A stretch of DNA of 43,939 nt from Nemertoderma westbladi (Eukaryota; Xenacoelomorpha; Nemertodermatida; Nemertodermatidae): contig JAUCBJ010005042.1 in the NCBI GenBank assembly GCA_032718475.1, positions 1-43,939 on the forward strand. The letters run 5' to 3'. Positions 37,101-43,939 of the stretch are shown one piece after another. Every line of letters begins with the position of its first letter. The first letter of the stretch is position 1. The notes beneath the pieces were generated by a model that was not told where the DNA came from, made no database searches, and saw only the letters and a program-made list of their open reading frames with translations. A program made the translations under genes and the position numbers.

Positions 37101-39636
37101 AAAACTGCTGTTTGTATGGATGGAAAATGCCAAACAGCCTTTTTTTCTAGCAGATGGCTGATACAGCAGTATCATAATAAGGTACAAGTAACTTTCCCCA
37201 TTTTTTAGGACAACAAGTCAGCATGTTGGAACAAACAAAGCATGATGGAACAAACAGTTTCGTGGATTTGTCGTGGAATTTATAGTCCTACAGTACAGTA
37301 GTGTCTAAAGTAACAAACAGGTTAATAGGCTTCTAATTTTACTCATTTTAGTTGTATTTTTATTTTATTACAGATGAAGAACATTTTAATAATCCTGAGA
37401 CTGGAAAGCGTCCACTGAGTCCATTGGTTGTTGCGATACTTACAGACAGTGATCTACAAAGTTCAACAGGGATAACCGGATCAGGCGGTAGCGTTATATT
37501 CCAGTCAATAACGCAAGTGAGTCAATCATTAATTCATTAACAGGCGTCCCAATATTGGGAAAAAAAATCATATTTATAAACTGTAATGATGTATGTGCTT
37601 GTGCTACTGTATGTACTTCACTAATTGGCTATAAATTTCATCCCCTTATTTAGGAGACTGAATTTTATACAAATTAATTCATGCTTTGCACATTTTATGT
37701 ATTCAAAAGGAGGATAAAAAAATTTCAAAAACATTTTTCGAAATTATTATTTTCTACCTAATTAACATAATTTATGCAATTATTTTTTAAAATCCTAAGG
37801 ATTTTAGATGGATGGTCTTAAAGAGCCCAAAATTTCATCATTTGTGAACAATGTGGTCATGAAACGACTGTATTACCAGAATTTTGATAAATGCTAATGT
37901 TCAAAAATTATTTGGAAAAACGTTTATTTGCCACATTTTTACATACAGTACTTTGCCGTTTTTTACCTAAATTTGACACTTTTTTACATATATTTCCGCA
38001 ATCACAAACAATGGTAATATGAGGTGTTATGCACCCATCACACACTCATTCATGCCACATTTCACTCGAATTCGTTCATTTTTGTAAAAACCTTTGCAAT
38101 TTGAAATTTATAAATTGGATTCGCCAGAAAATACATTTAATGTTTATGGTTAGGGTAATAATAATTAATTGAAATGTTACCCAACCCAGCTGAACATTTT
38201 GTTGCAAGGGTTTTCCGGGCCTGTGATTTTATTTCTAAAATTAGAAATCAGTTTTCTCATCTGTCAGAATTGTTGTCTGTTCTGTCTGTCAAAATATGGC
38301 CGACATCTGAACAGACAATGTAGATGACGTCCATTAAAACTGACATCGGAAATGAAATCAGCGACCAAAAAAACACAATAAATCCGGTTTATTTAATAAA
38401 TCCGTTTGCCTCGAATTGACACCTCTCTAGAGGTTGCAGGTTCGATCCCCGCATGGGGGCCCATGGGTGTCTCGTTTCGGCACGAATGTTTTAAAGAGAC
38501 TAACCATGGCTCATCTGCTATTCCTTGCATCCGTAAATGGTAGCTAAATTGTCAGACAGCTAAATCGTGTGACCTGGCCTCGTAACCACCAAATAAAACT
38601 CATTTTCCCCAGGAGAGGGGTGGATTTTTAATGCCTGCAGATCAACCCCCCCCCCCCCCCCCCCTCCCCCTATCTGAAAAATTTAACTTTTAGACTATAC
38701 TATTGGTTTAATTTGCAAAGCACTTCAGGCCTATAAATTACAACCCCTGTCTCGCAGGTTTTGATGGGTCGGTTGAAACTTAACTCATCTGGTATCGACG
38801 CTATTAACTCTAGTCGAATTTACCAACCTCCTAGCGACTTTAATCGTCTGTGGATAGAATCTAATATGGACCCTGTAAGTTGATTTTACCTGCAATGTAG
38901 CCTACATACCAGACAGTACGGTAGTCATTTGCATTCATATCCAAAAATCATGCCCAATAGTGACACAAAAGCCGACGAGATTTGGCAGATCAAAACAGCA
39001 AATATAAATGGGAAATAACGGAGGAGTAATATTGCTGCACGCTCTCAATTTGATCAGAATATTGCTTTTTCGTACGGTGACCAAACAGCTGTGTTGTATT
39101 CGATCAATGGGCTCACCATAGCTTTGTACGCTGTCAATAGTGCCTCTTAATGTTTCTGAAAAGCATATTAATGAATTTAAAAAAAGCCTTAGCAACGCTG
39201 GTCCTTTGCAGTATCTATCAAATTTGAGATCCGAACTACAGTAACTACCGGTTTTATACCAAGTTTAGATGATATAGAGAGAGGCTGAGTATTATTCTGA
39301 CCAACATAAACATAAACAACCACACACTATAGGGAGCTATGGAGTGGAGAGCTGCCAATCACCAGCCCATTTCTCCAGCTATGGCTTTATATTTAATTGG
39401 ATTTATATTTATAAGGGCAATGCGATTATTAATAGTGAGAAAGATTCGACATTCAAGTTGTTTCTTCTGTTTTTCTCTAGGATATCACTGAAGGTCTCAG
39501 AGATAAGGGCCATAAACCAAAAGTCTGGGAAGAATCTCTACATGGACCTATTTCAACGGTGGAATACGCGAGTTACTATGGAGACGGAAAGAGAGGGGCA
39601 ATTACGGACTACAGAGTCTATGGATCGGAGACATAA
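13062..39636 (+). CDS. GGT7-like: Gamma-glutamyltransferase-family type II membrane protein (GGT7-like), 13 exons, 630 aa
   Basis: The coding exons are 13062-13141, 14964-15084, 15447-15562, 16695-16906, 17156-17348, 17552-17724, 26636-26784, 32414-32540, 34999-35215, 36837-36925, 37374-37516, 38758-38874 and 39481-39636. Every intron is GT/AG and the 1893 nt total divides by 3. The layout is a short Pro-rich cytoplasmic tail (1-36), one membrane helix (about 37-59) and an extracellular GGT fold. Family marks are GLGG (135-138), likely disulfides C101-C125 and C241-C245, GVPG (about 182), GDP (about 385), the nucleophile Thr441 in GGTSSVV, FGS (464), LLNNRMADF and GKRPLS (503-508). GGT enzymes cleave gamma-glutamyl bonds after autocleavage at this Thr. 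Residues equivalent to human GGT1 Arg107, Asn401, Glu420 and Ser452 are Leu158, Gly461, Arg480 and Pro509, so catalysis is doubtful. The GGT7 assignment rests on GKRPLS, length and topology. Confidence 0.88.
13781..13815. repeat. Near-perfect 35-bp hairpin
   Basis: GTTAAGTAATGTC at 13781-13793 is exactly complementary to GACATTACTTAAC at 13803-13815, a 13-bp perfect stem with a 9-nt centre that can pair further. Too short for a typical miRNA precursor; it may be a MITE remnant. Confidence 0.7.
14229..14310 (+). repeat. 30-bp tandem repeat, about 2.7 copies
   Basis: Units contain CACACAAGTA(CAG)TATGTAAATAGTTAT; the first copy lacks the CAG insertion and the last is partial. Intronic; no function apparent. 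Confidence 0.85.
14964..15084 (+). CDS. GGT7-like: GGT-like exon 2 (transmembrane segment)
   Basis: Acceptor TTTGCAG|A, donor CAACAA|GTAAGT. Encodes a basic stop (KTKKR) followed by about 23 hydrophobic residues (GIIVAIATVAILGTVIG...), giving a signal-anchor helix with the basic side toward the cytoplasm, then QYYKNNQQ. GGT family members share this type II topology. Confidence 0.88.
15447..15562 (+). CDS. GGT7-like: GGT-like exon 3 (stalk and start of the GGT fold)
   Basis: Acceptor TTATAAGCAG|G, donor GGAAA|GTGAGT. Encodes a Thr/Ser/Gln-rich stalk, then HGGHGIQAVSSSNVNCTEVG, the usual opening of the GGT domain. Cys101 matches the first cysteine of a conserved disulfide. The split Lys106 codon (AA|G) joins exon 4. 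Confidence 0.85.
15563..16694 (+). other. GGT-like intron 3
   Basis: 1132 bp; carries the inverted-repeat element at 16438-16541. Other ORFs are short and without support. Confidence 0.6.
16438..16541. mobile_element. 104-bp MITE-like hairpin element with perfect 25-bp inverted repeats
   Basis: The left arm at 16438-16462 (starting GGGTGTAAACGCTACGCCGA) is exactly complementary to 16517-16541. GACCATATC occurs directly before the left arm and again 5 bases after the right arm, which may be a target-site duplication if the true end lies slightly outside. Bases 3770-3787 of the window repeat 18 bp of the arm. No coding capacity. Confidence 0.8.
16695..16906 (+). CDS. GGT7-like: GGT-like exon 4
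   Basis: Acceptor TGATTTTAG|G, donor AAAG|GTAGCT. Encodes GGGNAIDAVISSTFCLGVMDP and HKSGLGGDFIMMVYNRT, the best-conserved N-terminal block of the family, with Cys125 pairing Cys101. Where GGT1 has INAREVAP this protein has YDGLSVGG, so the Arg that grips the gamma-glutamyl carboxylate aligns with Leu158. Confidence 0.93.
17156..17348 (+). CDS. GGT7-like: GGT-like exon 5
   Basis: Acceptor CCTTTTAG|G, donor CTTTG|GTAAGT. Encodes GVPGYLDAIWAAFSSHSKLSWKRLLQPSYVRALHGFKVDKELA in several parts of the conserved GVPG...W..L..P...A..GF.V pattern of GGTs. Confidence 0.93.
17552..17724 (+). CDS. GGT7-like: GGT-like exon 6
   Basis: Acceptor TTCTCTCAG|C, donor CATG|GTGGGT. Encodes CSTFCKDPSA (equivalent to the Cys-x3-Cys disulfide of GGT1), then EEGDILVQTKLSETLDLL and DLFYRGSLKESIMVDL, matching the family's ALIYxGxL-type block. 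It is followed by the 8.9-kb intron 6. Confidence 0.93.
17986..26197 (+). repeat. Intron 6 minisatellite: 29/30-bp unit, roughly 275 copies
   Basis: An 8.2-kb head-to-tail array whose unit reads GAAGTACTGTTTATTCTCCA then CTCTTGTTT or CTCTTGTTTT; the last T decides 29 or 30 bp. Common variants are TTTATT/TTTTTT/TTAATT/GCTTATT in the middle. It fills most of intron 6 (17725-26635). The plus strand is pyrimidine-rich between the GAAG tags, so each unit looks like a weak 3' splice site (TTCTCCACTCTTGTTTTGAAG region). All ORFs through it (KQYFKTRVEN or EVLFILHSC-type peptides) are by-products of the period and shift frame at each 29/30 change. It has higher-order structure (see findings). Confidence 0.97.
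26198..26635 (+). other. End of GGT-like intron 6
   Basis: 438 bp of unique AT-rich sequence between the array and exon 7, ending in the acceptor TTGCCTTGTTTAG. Confidence 0.7.
26636..26784 (+). CDS. GGT7-like: GGT-like exon 7, bracketed by two satellite arrays
   Basis: Acceptor TTGTTTAG|AT, donor GCTGCA|GTGAGT. Encodes DPNNITFNASNFADYEAKV and, at the end, HYLLASPPPTMGASLQLAAA, matching the family's PPP..G..L motif that leads into ILxGL of exon 8. Phase 0 at its 3' end. Its last 30 nt (26755-26784) are the template of the downstream 36-bp array: the array consensus ATGAGT differs from exon ATGGGC at two positions and is otherwise identical. Confidence 0.93.
26785..31850 (+). repeat. Intron 7 minisatellite: 36-bp unit made from the exon 7/intron boundary, about 140 copies
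   Basis: The unit is GTGAGT followed by ATGAGTGCTAGTCTACAACT and AGCTGCTGCA: 6 nt of intron start plus 30 nt of exon 7 end. Almost every unit keeps (G)CA|GTGAGT, a strong 5' splice site. Three early units are shortened to 28 bp (from about 26785, 27033 and 27093), and one late unit is lengthened. In the exon frame a unit reads VSMSASLQLAAA; TATAAC variants introduce stops near 27607, 28006, 28366 and 29014. The 973-codon ORF from 29035 is a result of the 36-bp period. Each unit can also fold GCTAG-7nt-CTAGC and contains a CTGCAG palindrome. Confidence 0.97.
31851..32413 (+). other. End of GGT-like intron 7
   Basis: Unique sequence with an AATAAA at about 31955, directly after the array, that could support intronic polyadenylation, and a 17-G run at 32155-32171. 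The acceptor before exon 8 is ATATTTAG. Confidence 0.6.
32414..32540 (+). CDS. GGT7-like: GGT-like exon 8
   Basis: Acceptor TATATTTAG|ATA, donor CTCGG|GTTAGT. Encodes ILDGLELKNDSLADRVLLYH, then EAIRYGIAYSAGLGDPAFS, the conserved ILxGL...H...EA...A...R..LGDP block. Phase 0 entry fits exon 7. Confidence 0.93.
32789..33030 (+). repeat. Direct repeat, copy A (intron 8)
   Basis: About 240 bp homologous to 34658-34922. Shared blocks include GTATACCAGACTTTCTGCTG followed by TTATATTTCACTTT, TCTGAATCTAACCAAAACAA-type sequence with ATAAACGAATTAGTA, and TTTAGACCGAAA. The copies differ by many substitutions and indels, so the duplication is old. Confidence 0.85.
33372..34097 (-). CDS. Antisense intron-free ORF, 241 aa, unknown function
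   Basis: Reads from ATG at 34097-34095 to TAG at 33374-33372 on the minus strand, inside intron 8 of the GGT-like gene. The protein starts MTFTITSGEILWGQLDTVLE and is rich in charged and aromatic residues (HYQVDHQYRSK, DQHFDIDYIVFCHEECDPD, NRYDWGYHHSGAFQRY). It carries an acidic low-complexity stretch (SEENKENSDESEDEEGDDEE, about residues 158-177) and ends FVVTDYYC. No signal peptide or membrane helix is seen, so it is probably cytosolic or nuclear. The stretch is GC-richer than the intron and has normal-looking amino-acid composition, supporting a real gene. Absence of introns and flanking direct repeats suggest a retrocopy or a mobile-element cargo. I do not recognise the family. Confidence 0.7.
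   Translation of the reverse strand: MTFTITSGEILWGQLDTVLEGVRSKNFDSDLGKTVSDGLGVTHYQVDHQYRSKAKNGQWNRFLKTRTDVDQHFDIDYIVFCHEECDPDTIVERSLKSEGFSWTPDHMADIKFVNRYDWGYHHSGAFQRYKGSSHGVLVVDKEWGVNLLQKIESEENKENSDESEDEEGDDEEEIDTLTLLDKYKLEVKTDGKVSTLMLASDSCGVYDEFMVDSDGGDWIYAWLVFNDDRKLEAFVVTDYYC
34184..34251. repeat. Short tandem repeat around TAGGCCTAC
   Basis: Two to three copies of a 23-bp unit (GTAGGCCTACTGTAAAATAT plus AGT) upstream of the antisense ORF. Confidence 0.8.
34658..34922 (+). repeat. Direct repeat, copy B (intron 8)
   Basis: Partner of 32789-33030 in the same orientation, lying on the other side of the antisense ORF and just before exon 9. Confidence 0.85.
34999..35215 (+). CDS. GGT7-like: GGT-like exon 9 (catalytic threonine)
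   Basis: Acceptor CTAATTTCAG|AT, donor TCAGA|GTAAGT. Encodes DTIWSYIETFLKQ..., then DQGGTSSVVAVDSHGNIAVA. The Thr codon at 35148-35150 (Thr441) is the autocleavage and nucleophile position of the family (Thr381 in human GGT1). Twenty residues on, GGT1 Asn401 is replaced by Gly461. Confidence 0.95.
35379..36015. mobile_element. MITE-like element with perfect 19-bp terminal inverted repeats (intron 9)
   Basis: ATATCGTCCCTTTCATTTT at 35379-35397 is the exact reverse complement of 35997-36015, with weaker pairing inward (AAACCtaAATG against CATATAGGTGGTTT). Inside, GGCATATAGGTGGTT occurs twice (about 35851 and 35979). No coding capacity; non-autonomous DNA element. Confidence 0.75.
36263..36553. 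mobile_element. MITE-like element with perfect 23-bp inverted repeats enclosing a hairpin array (intron 9)
   Basis: The left arm 36263-36285 (TACGGAGCCCCTAAAGGGAC...) is exactly complementary to 36531-36553. Between the arms lie tandem hairpins (36302-36490). No ORF of note. A clear target-site duplication is not visible; CAACC occurs on both sides. Confidence 0.85.
36302..36490. repeat. 21-bp tandem hairpins with GCGA loops, 8 full units
   Basis: Each unit contains GTCGTGCGAACGAC, an inverted repeat with a 4-nt GCGA centre; the best units extend to AAGTCGTGCGAACGACTT (7-bp stem). Eight copies at about 21-bp spacing, linked by ACTAAG/AGTATG, plus a partial ninth. Some stem changes are one-sided (for example TCGAGCGAACGAC). 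Confidence 0.92.
36837..36925 (+). CDS. GGT7-like: GGT-like exon 10
   Basis: Acceptor CTGTTACAG|G, donor TGGGT|GTAAGT. Encodes FGSHFMSKSTGILLNNRMAD, the conserved FGS...GI.LN..M.DF motif. Arg480 stands where GGT1 has Glu420; Asp483 matches Asp423. Confidence 0.95.
36926..37373 (+). other. GGT-like intron 10
   Basis: 448 bp, nothing recognised. Acceptor TTTTATTACAG. Confidence 0.7.
37374..37516 (+). CDS. GGT7-like: GGT-like exon 11
   Basis: Acceptor TTATTACAG|AT, donor ACGCAA|GTGAGT. Encodes NNPETGKRPLSPLVVAILTD, then GITGSGGSVIFQSITQ. The GK.PLSS loop of active GGTs reads GKRPLSP here, and GAAGG reads GSGGS, keeping the GG pair of the oxyanion region. Confidence 0.95.
37517..38757 (+). other. 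GGT-like intron 11
   Basis: 1241 bp, AT-rich; holds a SINE fragment and a 19-C run (38646-38664). Acceptor TGTCTCGCAG. Confidence 0.7.
38405..38645 (+). mobile_element. tRNA-derived SINE fragment
   Basis: Contains a perfect pol III B-box, GGTTCGATCCC, at 38439-38449, preceded by the T-arm-side sequence CTCTAGAGGTTGCA. No clear A-box is found upstream, so it appears 5' truncated or diverged. The downstream body ends near the poly-C run. Boundaries are approximate. Confidence 0.6.
38758..38874 (+). CDS. GGT7-like: GGT-like exon 12
   Basis: Acceptor GTCTCGCAG|G, donor GACCCT|GTAAGT. Encodes VLMGRLKLNSSGIDAINSSR, then IYQPPSDFNRLWIESNMDP, the family's N..A...PR.H.QL segment in diverged form. 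Phase 0 on both sides. Confidence 0.9.
38875..39480 (+). other. GGT-like intron 12
   Basis: 606 bp; an 86-codon minus-strand ORF has no coding character. Acceptor GTTTTTCTCTAG. Confidence 0.7.
39481..39636 (+). CDS. GGT7-like: GGT-like exon 13 (stop codon)
   Basis: Encodes DITEGLRDKGHKPKVWEESL, then STVEYASYYGDGKRGAITDY and RVYGSET, stop TAA at 39634-39636. This matches the last strand-helix unit of GGTs (L..GH........V..I) but lacks the usual D.R..G.A.GY ending. Confidence 0.92.
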   Translation, partial: DITEGLRDKGHKPKVWEESLHGPISTVEYASYYGDGKRGAITDYRVYGSET

Positions 39637-39647
39637 ACTAACCTAAT

Positions 39648-39653
39648 AATAAA
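39648..39653 (+). promoter_or_regulatory. Candidate polyadenylation signal (AATAAA)
   Basis: AATAAA 12 bp after the GGT-like stop codon, in AT-rich DNA. It would give a very short 3' UTR; a more distal signal is equally possible. Confidence 0.35.
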
Positions 39654-39789
39654 CATAATAACTAATATAATAACATTATTAAATTGAATAATCGCTAATA
39701 ATATTATATAATACAATAGGGCCTATACATCCAGTGTATGTAGGTTTACTATATTTAGTATTTATATTTAGGTTTATAGTTATTACACC

Positions 39790-40328
39790 ATGACCCGTAA
39801 TATAGTGTCATTTTCTGATGACACGGACACCCCCCCAAATTTTTCTACAAATGTTTATCATATTGCTTGAAATTTGAAATACAACTAGTTCAACACACCG
39901 TGGTTGTTACCATTAAGCCAGAATTTACGATTTTGCCTTTAAATTTTTCTTATAAGAGTTTTAAAATAGTGTCTATGTATCGGTATCGTGACCATTCTTC
40001 ACATTAGTCGTAATCGATTACTTACTTTGTAACGCAAGCTTTCTAATGATATGAAAAATTACGCCTAATGTGAAGAATAGCCACGATACGGAGGGTGCGA
40101 TTTCGCAAAAGACACTTTTTTAAAACAATAATAAAAATAATAAAAAAATGGCAAAATCGAAAATTCCGGCTTCATGGGGTCATCGACGGTGAGTTGACCT
40201 GCACTAACACTACCTGTAGTTGTGTTTCAAATTTCATGCAATGGGATCAAGATATATGAAAAAAATCTGAGGGGGGGGGGGGGGGGTGGGTCCGTGTCAT
40301 CAGAAAATGACACTATATTACGGGTCAT
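39790..40328. mobile_element. 539-bp foldback element with perfect 39-bp terminal inverted repeats
   Basis: 39790-39828 (starting ATGACCCGTAATATAGTGTC) is exactly complementary to 40290-40328. Imperfect pairing continues inward over most of the length: ATTCTTCACATTAG near 39994 against CTAATGTGAAGAAT near 40066, and ACGATTTTGCC near 39927 against GGCAAAATCGA near 40149. The whole element is thus one long palindrome centred near 40059. Poly-C (39830s) and poly-G (40271-40286) runs face each other at the inner ends of the arms. No ORF; it sits in the 3' flank of the GGT-like gene. Confidence 0.88.
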
Positions 40329-41159
40329 TGTGTATTATCTATGGCAAGTCATATATAAAAGTATCCGCGTACCCCGCCTTCCCTCCCCACCTACTACACA
40401 CACACACCCCTCCCACATATTTAGTGGTATAAAGTATAATTATAACCGTTCGCTAATGGCTCGCAGTCCTGACTCGCCAGACAATACAAACAAATCCTAT
40501 AGGAACAAAATATGGTAAATTACATTTGCAACATAATTTTAACATTATACGCCTCGTTAACCGAAGATATTGAGTACAAGTAGGCCTATCGTATCTGTAA
40601 TGAGTCATAATGTATTAAAGAGGAATATCACGTAGGTAAAGGCTCATTAAGTTTAAAAAGTATGTAATAAAATATTTTATTTCTTTACACACTTTACATC
40701 TGTGGGCTTTTAGTGCGTATTAAACTACAGTACTTTTGGTGATTTACTTTGGTTCCAGTATTTTGTCGTGATTTATTTTACAAATTCATTCTTTCTTCTC
40801 AGGGTATATTTATTATGTTTCATAATTTCATTAAATCATTGAAATTCATATAATGAAAATAATATCAATGTTGTTTATTATTGTAAATCTTTTCATATTT
40901 TAAATGGCATTTGATGGAGGGCCGTGCTACATTGGTATGTCATATTGTCGTCTTCTCTTACAAAGATAGAGCCTTTTACAGAGACAAAACAATTATTGCA
41001 CACCGTGTTTCGGTTTTTTGATAGGACACCAATCACACATTATACGCAGTGATTTAATAATTTAAATGTTTTTTTATCTTGAAATGCGGAGAAGCCATTC
41101 CTGGAATTCTATCCTTGTTTTCTGCGTATCATGTTGTCAAAGAATCAAAGTTACTTATA
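40329..41159. other. Non-coding, nothing recognised
   Basis: AT-rich intergenic sequence with no supported ORF or RNA gene. Confidence 0.5.
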
Positions 41160-42345
41160 GGGGTGGTTTAGCAATCATTGTCTCTAATGATTTCGTTAGG
41201 TATGTTAATCTATTTATCCTTGGAGATGAATTTGTTTGGATTAGGATCAAAACACCGCGGATATATCGCACACCAACTAGTTCCACGGGACTGCGAATGT
41301 AAACTTTACATTGTGTTTAATGACTTCCCTGCCGCCTACGACTCTCTCAATAGTGGTACGTTGCGTAAGGTCATTTCTGATTTAGGTTGTGGTTACATAA
41401 TGTATAAATGTCCTTTATAAACATACTGTATTATCACTGCGGATCTTGTGGGTGGATGCATATATTCAATATTACTTCTTGTGTGAATCAAGGACCTCGG
41501 CAAGTTGTCTACTCTTCCCCCTTTTTAGTAAACCCTCTTATTGGAAAACCACGGACTAGATGGCTTTTTGAAATCACTTCAATTTTTGTCGATGATGTCA
41601 TTATATTGACAAAAAACTGAGAGAAAAGCCTAAATAAACTAAAATAAACCATTCTGTAGCGAAGCGAGAATGGTATCAAAATCAATCTGTCTAAAACGAA
41701 CTGCATTGTGATTGGTGGTTCTGACATTGACTTCACACTTTACTGGTAATCATTCCGAACCGCGACCATTTTATCTACATCGGGTCACCAATAACCCAGA
41801 CTGGCAGCCGTATAGCTGTATTAAAAATTCACGCAGACCGCACTTTCACAAATTTCCTGCTTTTATGTGCAAATATCCTCTCATCTCATTATTGGCGCAG
41901 AAATGTTTGTATCTCGATCCGGGGTTTCTAGGGTTGTGAGGCACTCTGTATGACACTCTGTATGGTATGCGACGACATACCATTTTGCCGAAACTGGTTA
42001 TGTTCCATGAGAGACACTCACTCAAAGCGCACCGCCAATGGAAAATCGTCAGAGGAATCTAAGAAACCAGGGTAGACATTTCTCAGCCGAATCTAAGACT
42101 TATAGATCATTTAACTGTTCACTTCAAACTTTACCATATAAAGGACGAGGTCAAGTATTCTAGAACAACATTGCTTATCCCGAACTCGGTTTCGACTGTT
42201 ATAAACTTCACTAGTAGAGTAGTTAACGCGAACTCCCTACTTACAGGAAGTGCAACGGTGACTCAATACAAAATGAGGCTTATTATCATCCTAGTCTGTC
42301 CAAAAACAGCCAAGTTAAGGCAACGCATATCACCTGGCTGATAAA
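41160..42345 (+). mobile_element. Decayed LINE reverse transcriptase in several frames
   Basis: Pieces in different frames read as one reverse transcriptase: FNDFPAAYDSLNSGTLRKV near 41317 (first Asp motif), IFVDDVIILTKN near 41580 (the FVDD catalytic box), GIKINLSKTNCIVIGGSD near 41670, and later tail-like segments (near 41960-42030 and 42120-42250) resembling the C-terminal part of LINE ORFs. Stops and frameshifts separate them. It differs clearly from the element at 1-1816 (FVDD rather than FADD, different linker), so it is another family. Confidence 0.7.
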
Positions 42346-43939
42346 GACAAACAATAGATGATATAACATTTCTGGACCTGGTACGTATTGCAGTCACCAG
42401 GTATGGTTGGTATATTAAATAATAATAGTAATACGTTCACGTTGTGTAAGTTTCTGTTTATGTCATCTTGACACTAAACTCGAAATATCTTTACCTGAAA
42501 AGTAGCTCAGACTTGTCGTATGTTATATTGTACCTCTACTTTATCCTGTCTGACTGATTATCAGCTTGATTAATAATTTTGCAATTTACTTTAATAATTC
42601 ATATGGTAGGCCTACATTTTACTAACAGTATCTGCCTTATTGACTTTTTGCTCAGACTAGGCCTACATCGTGCATAATACAAAAATAATCTTCCTTATTT
42701 GAGAAATAGCTTAGACATGTGATATGATACATACCATGGCCTATCAATCTTATACGATAATTTGCTTAGATTCATAATATGTTACATTTTAATTACAGTT
42801 TCTTACTAATTTAGCAATTTGGTTAGACTTGTATACATTGTGTACTGTAGTTGTATCTGAAAAGTTCGTCTTGTTTCTTAGTATTTACGCAGACCAAAAT
42901 AAAAGTTCAAATTTTAATACGGTCAATAAAGTATATATTGTATATATATAAATTAGATGAATAAAACCATTATATTACATCATAAATATCATACGTCATA
43001 AGTCAAAATAAATTATGGAATACATTGGTCTCAATGGGGGCGTCTCCAATGATAAGTTTTTTAAGACTTAAGTTCAAACCCATGGGTCAAAAGGGTTTTC
43101 CATTTTTGACTTAAGACTTATATTAGGCTGGTAGCCTGGATTTGTTATTTTAAGTGGAAATGTTAATTAAATTTGAGATGCACCTTATTTTTAACAAATG
43201 ACTTACCAGTGGAGCATGGGCCTTACCCGGTTTAGGATCTAATAATATTTTCAGCATTCTATAATGATGTAACATTTTTGTCTAATTATAATCTCCCGAT
43301 ATATGGATTTATTTTCACATTGGATTGCGAACGTCACCACTCAGGATAAGCCAGCCTAGTAGGCTCTACTCACTACAAAACTTTGGATATGTGCTACGTG
43401 CCTATTAAATGCCATTGATAAAAACCTAATCGTAAAACAAAATAATGTGCAACAAATTTTGTAAAAATTATGCGAATGGTGAAAAAATCATTATGGAAAA
43501 ATATATCAGGGCCAAGCTACTGTGGCGTTGATGATTTTTTGTGATGTTGGCCATATCTTTCTTATGGGCAGAGCCAGCAACAATAATATTTAACGTAAAT
43601 TCAGCCATAATTTATGACTCAACGCAAACTGAATCTGCTCCCAACAAATATTTGTTTAACAAACAACCCGGTAGTATTAATTATCTAACGGGACAATTAA
43701 TAAATTACGGACATGTAACTACTGTATAAGCACACAAAGAACACCCGTTGAACTTTGTAACAACGAATAAATAATATGGGAGATACAAAGTACATACATT
43801 TACAGTGATAAAATTAAAATACTTTATCCAAACTTTTGGAATGCTTATTTCCATAAGAATAAGAGATTCATTACTTTAATTTCCGCATATAAATATTATA
43901 TGTAGGCCTAGTTGCATAACAACACAACGTTTGTAGCAT
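42346..43939. other. Non-coding, nothing recognised
   Basis: AT-rich DNA. TAGGCCTA-type motifs recur, and a small imperfect foldback around TTAAGACTTA occurs at 43055-43125. Short ORFs have no support. Confidence 0.5.

Overview
The window comes from an animal nuclear genome. It is AT-rich, its genes are split by GT/AG introns, LINE and MITE remnants are common, and minisatellite arrays reach several kilobases. The octamer-like motif TAGGCCTA recurs many times outside the arrays, and together with the proteins this points to a marine deuterostome invertebrate, most likely an echinoderm. That assignment is inference.

Layout. 1-2076: a broken LINE-type reverse transcriptase with a 33-bp tandem tail. 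2077-6618: mostly non-genic DNA with a small inverted-repeat element, a TATA-like site, a short orphan ORF and a LINE scrap. 6619-7641: an intron-free gene for a secreted, probably GPI-anchored protein built from two copies of a ten-cysteine domain. 7642-13061: no recognisable gene. 13062-39636: one 13-exon plus-strand gene for a gamma-glutamyltransferase-family protein, closest in my judgement to GGT7. The spliced exons total 1893 nt (630 residues), all junctions are GT/AG, and every split codon is phase-compatible. 39637-43939: a 539-bp foldback element and a degenerate LINE.

The most unusual structure is around exon 7 of the GGT-like gene. Intron 6 holds about 8.2 kb of 29/30-bp tandem repeats (roughly 275 units). 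Intron 7 begins with about 5.1 kb of 36-bp repeats (roughly 140 units). The 36-bp unit is a copy of the last 30 nt of exon 7 plus the first 6 nt of the intron (GTGAGT). The exon-intron boundary has itself been amplified, so about 140 near-identical 5' splice sites lie in tandem behind the real one. Only the first donor keeps the reading frame. Any later donor, or retention of the intron, gives a protein of about 362 residues, or a frameshift, without the catalytic half.

Other introns of the gene carry an antisense intron-free ORF of 241 codons between two diverged direct repeats (intron 8), two inverted-repeat elements in intron 9 (one enclosing a row of 21-bp hairpins with GCGA loops), a MITE-like hairpin in intron 3 and a tRNA-derived SINE fragment in intron 11. 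The GGT-like protein keeps the Thr nucleophile (Thr441) but differs at several positions that bind the gamma-glutamyl substrate in human GGT1, so ordinary glutathione hydrolase activity is doubtful.
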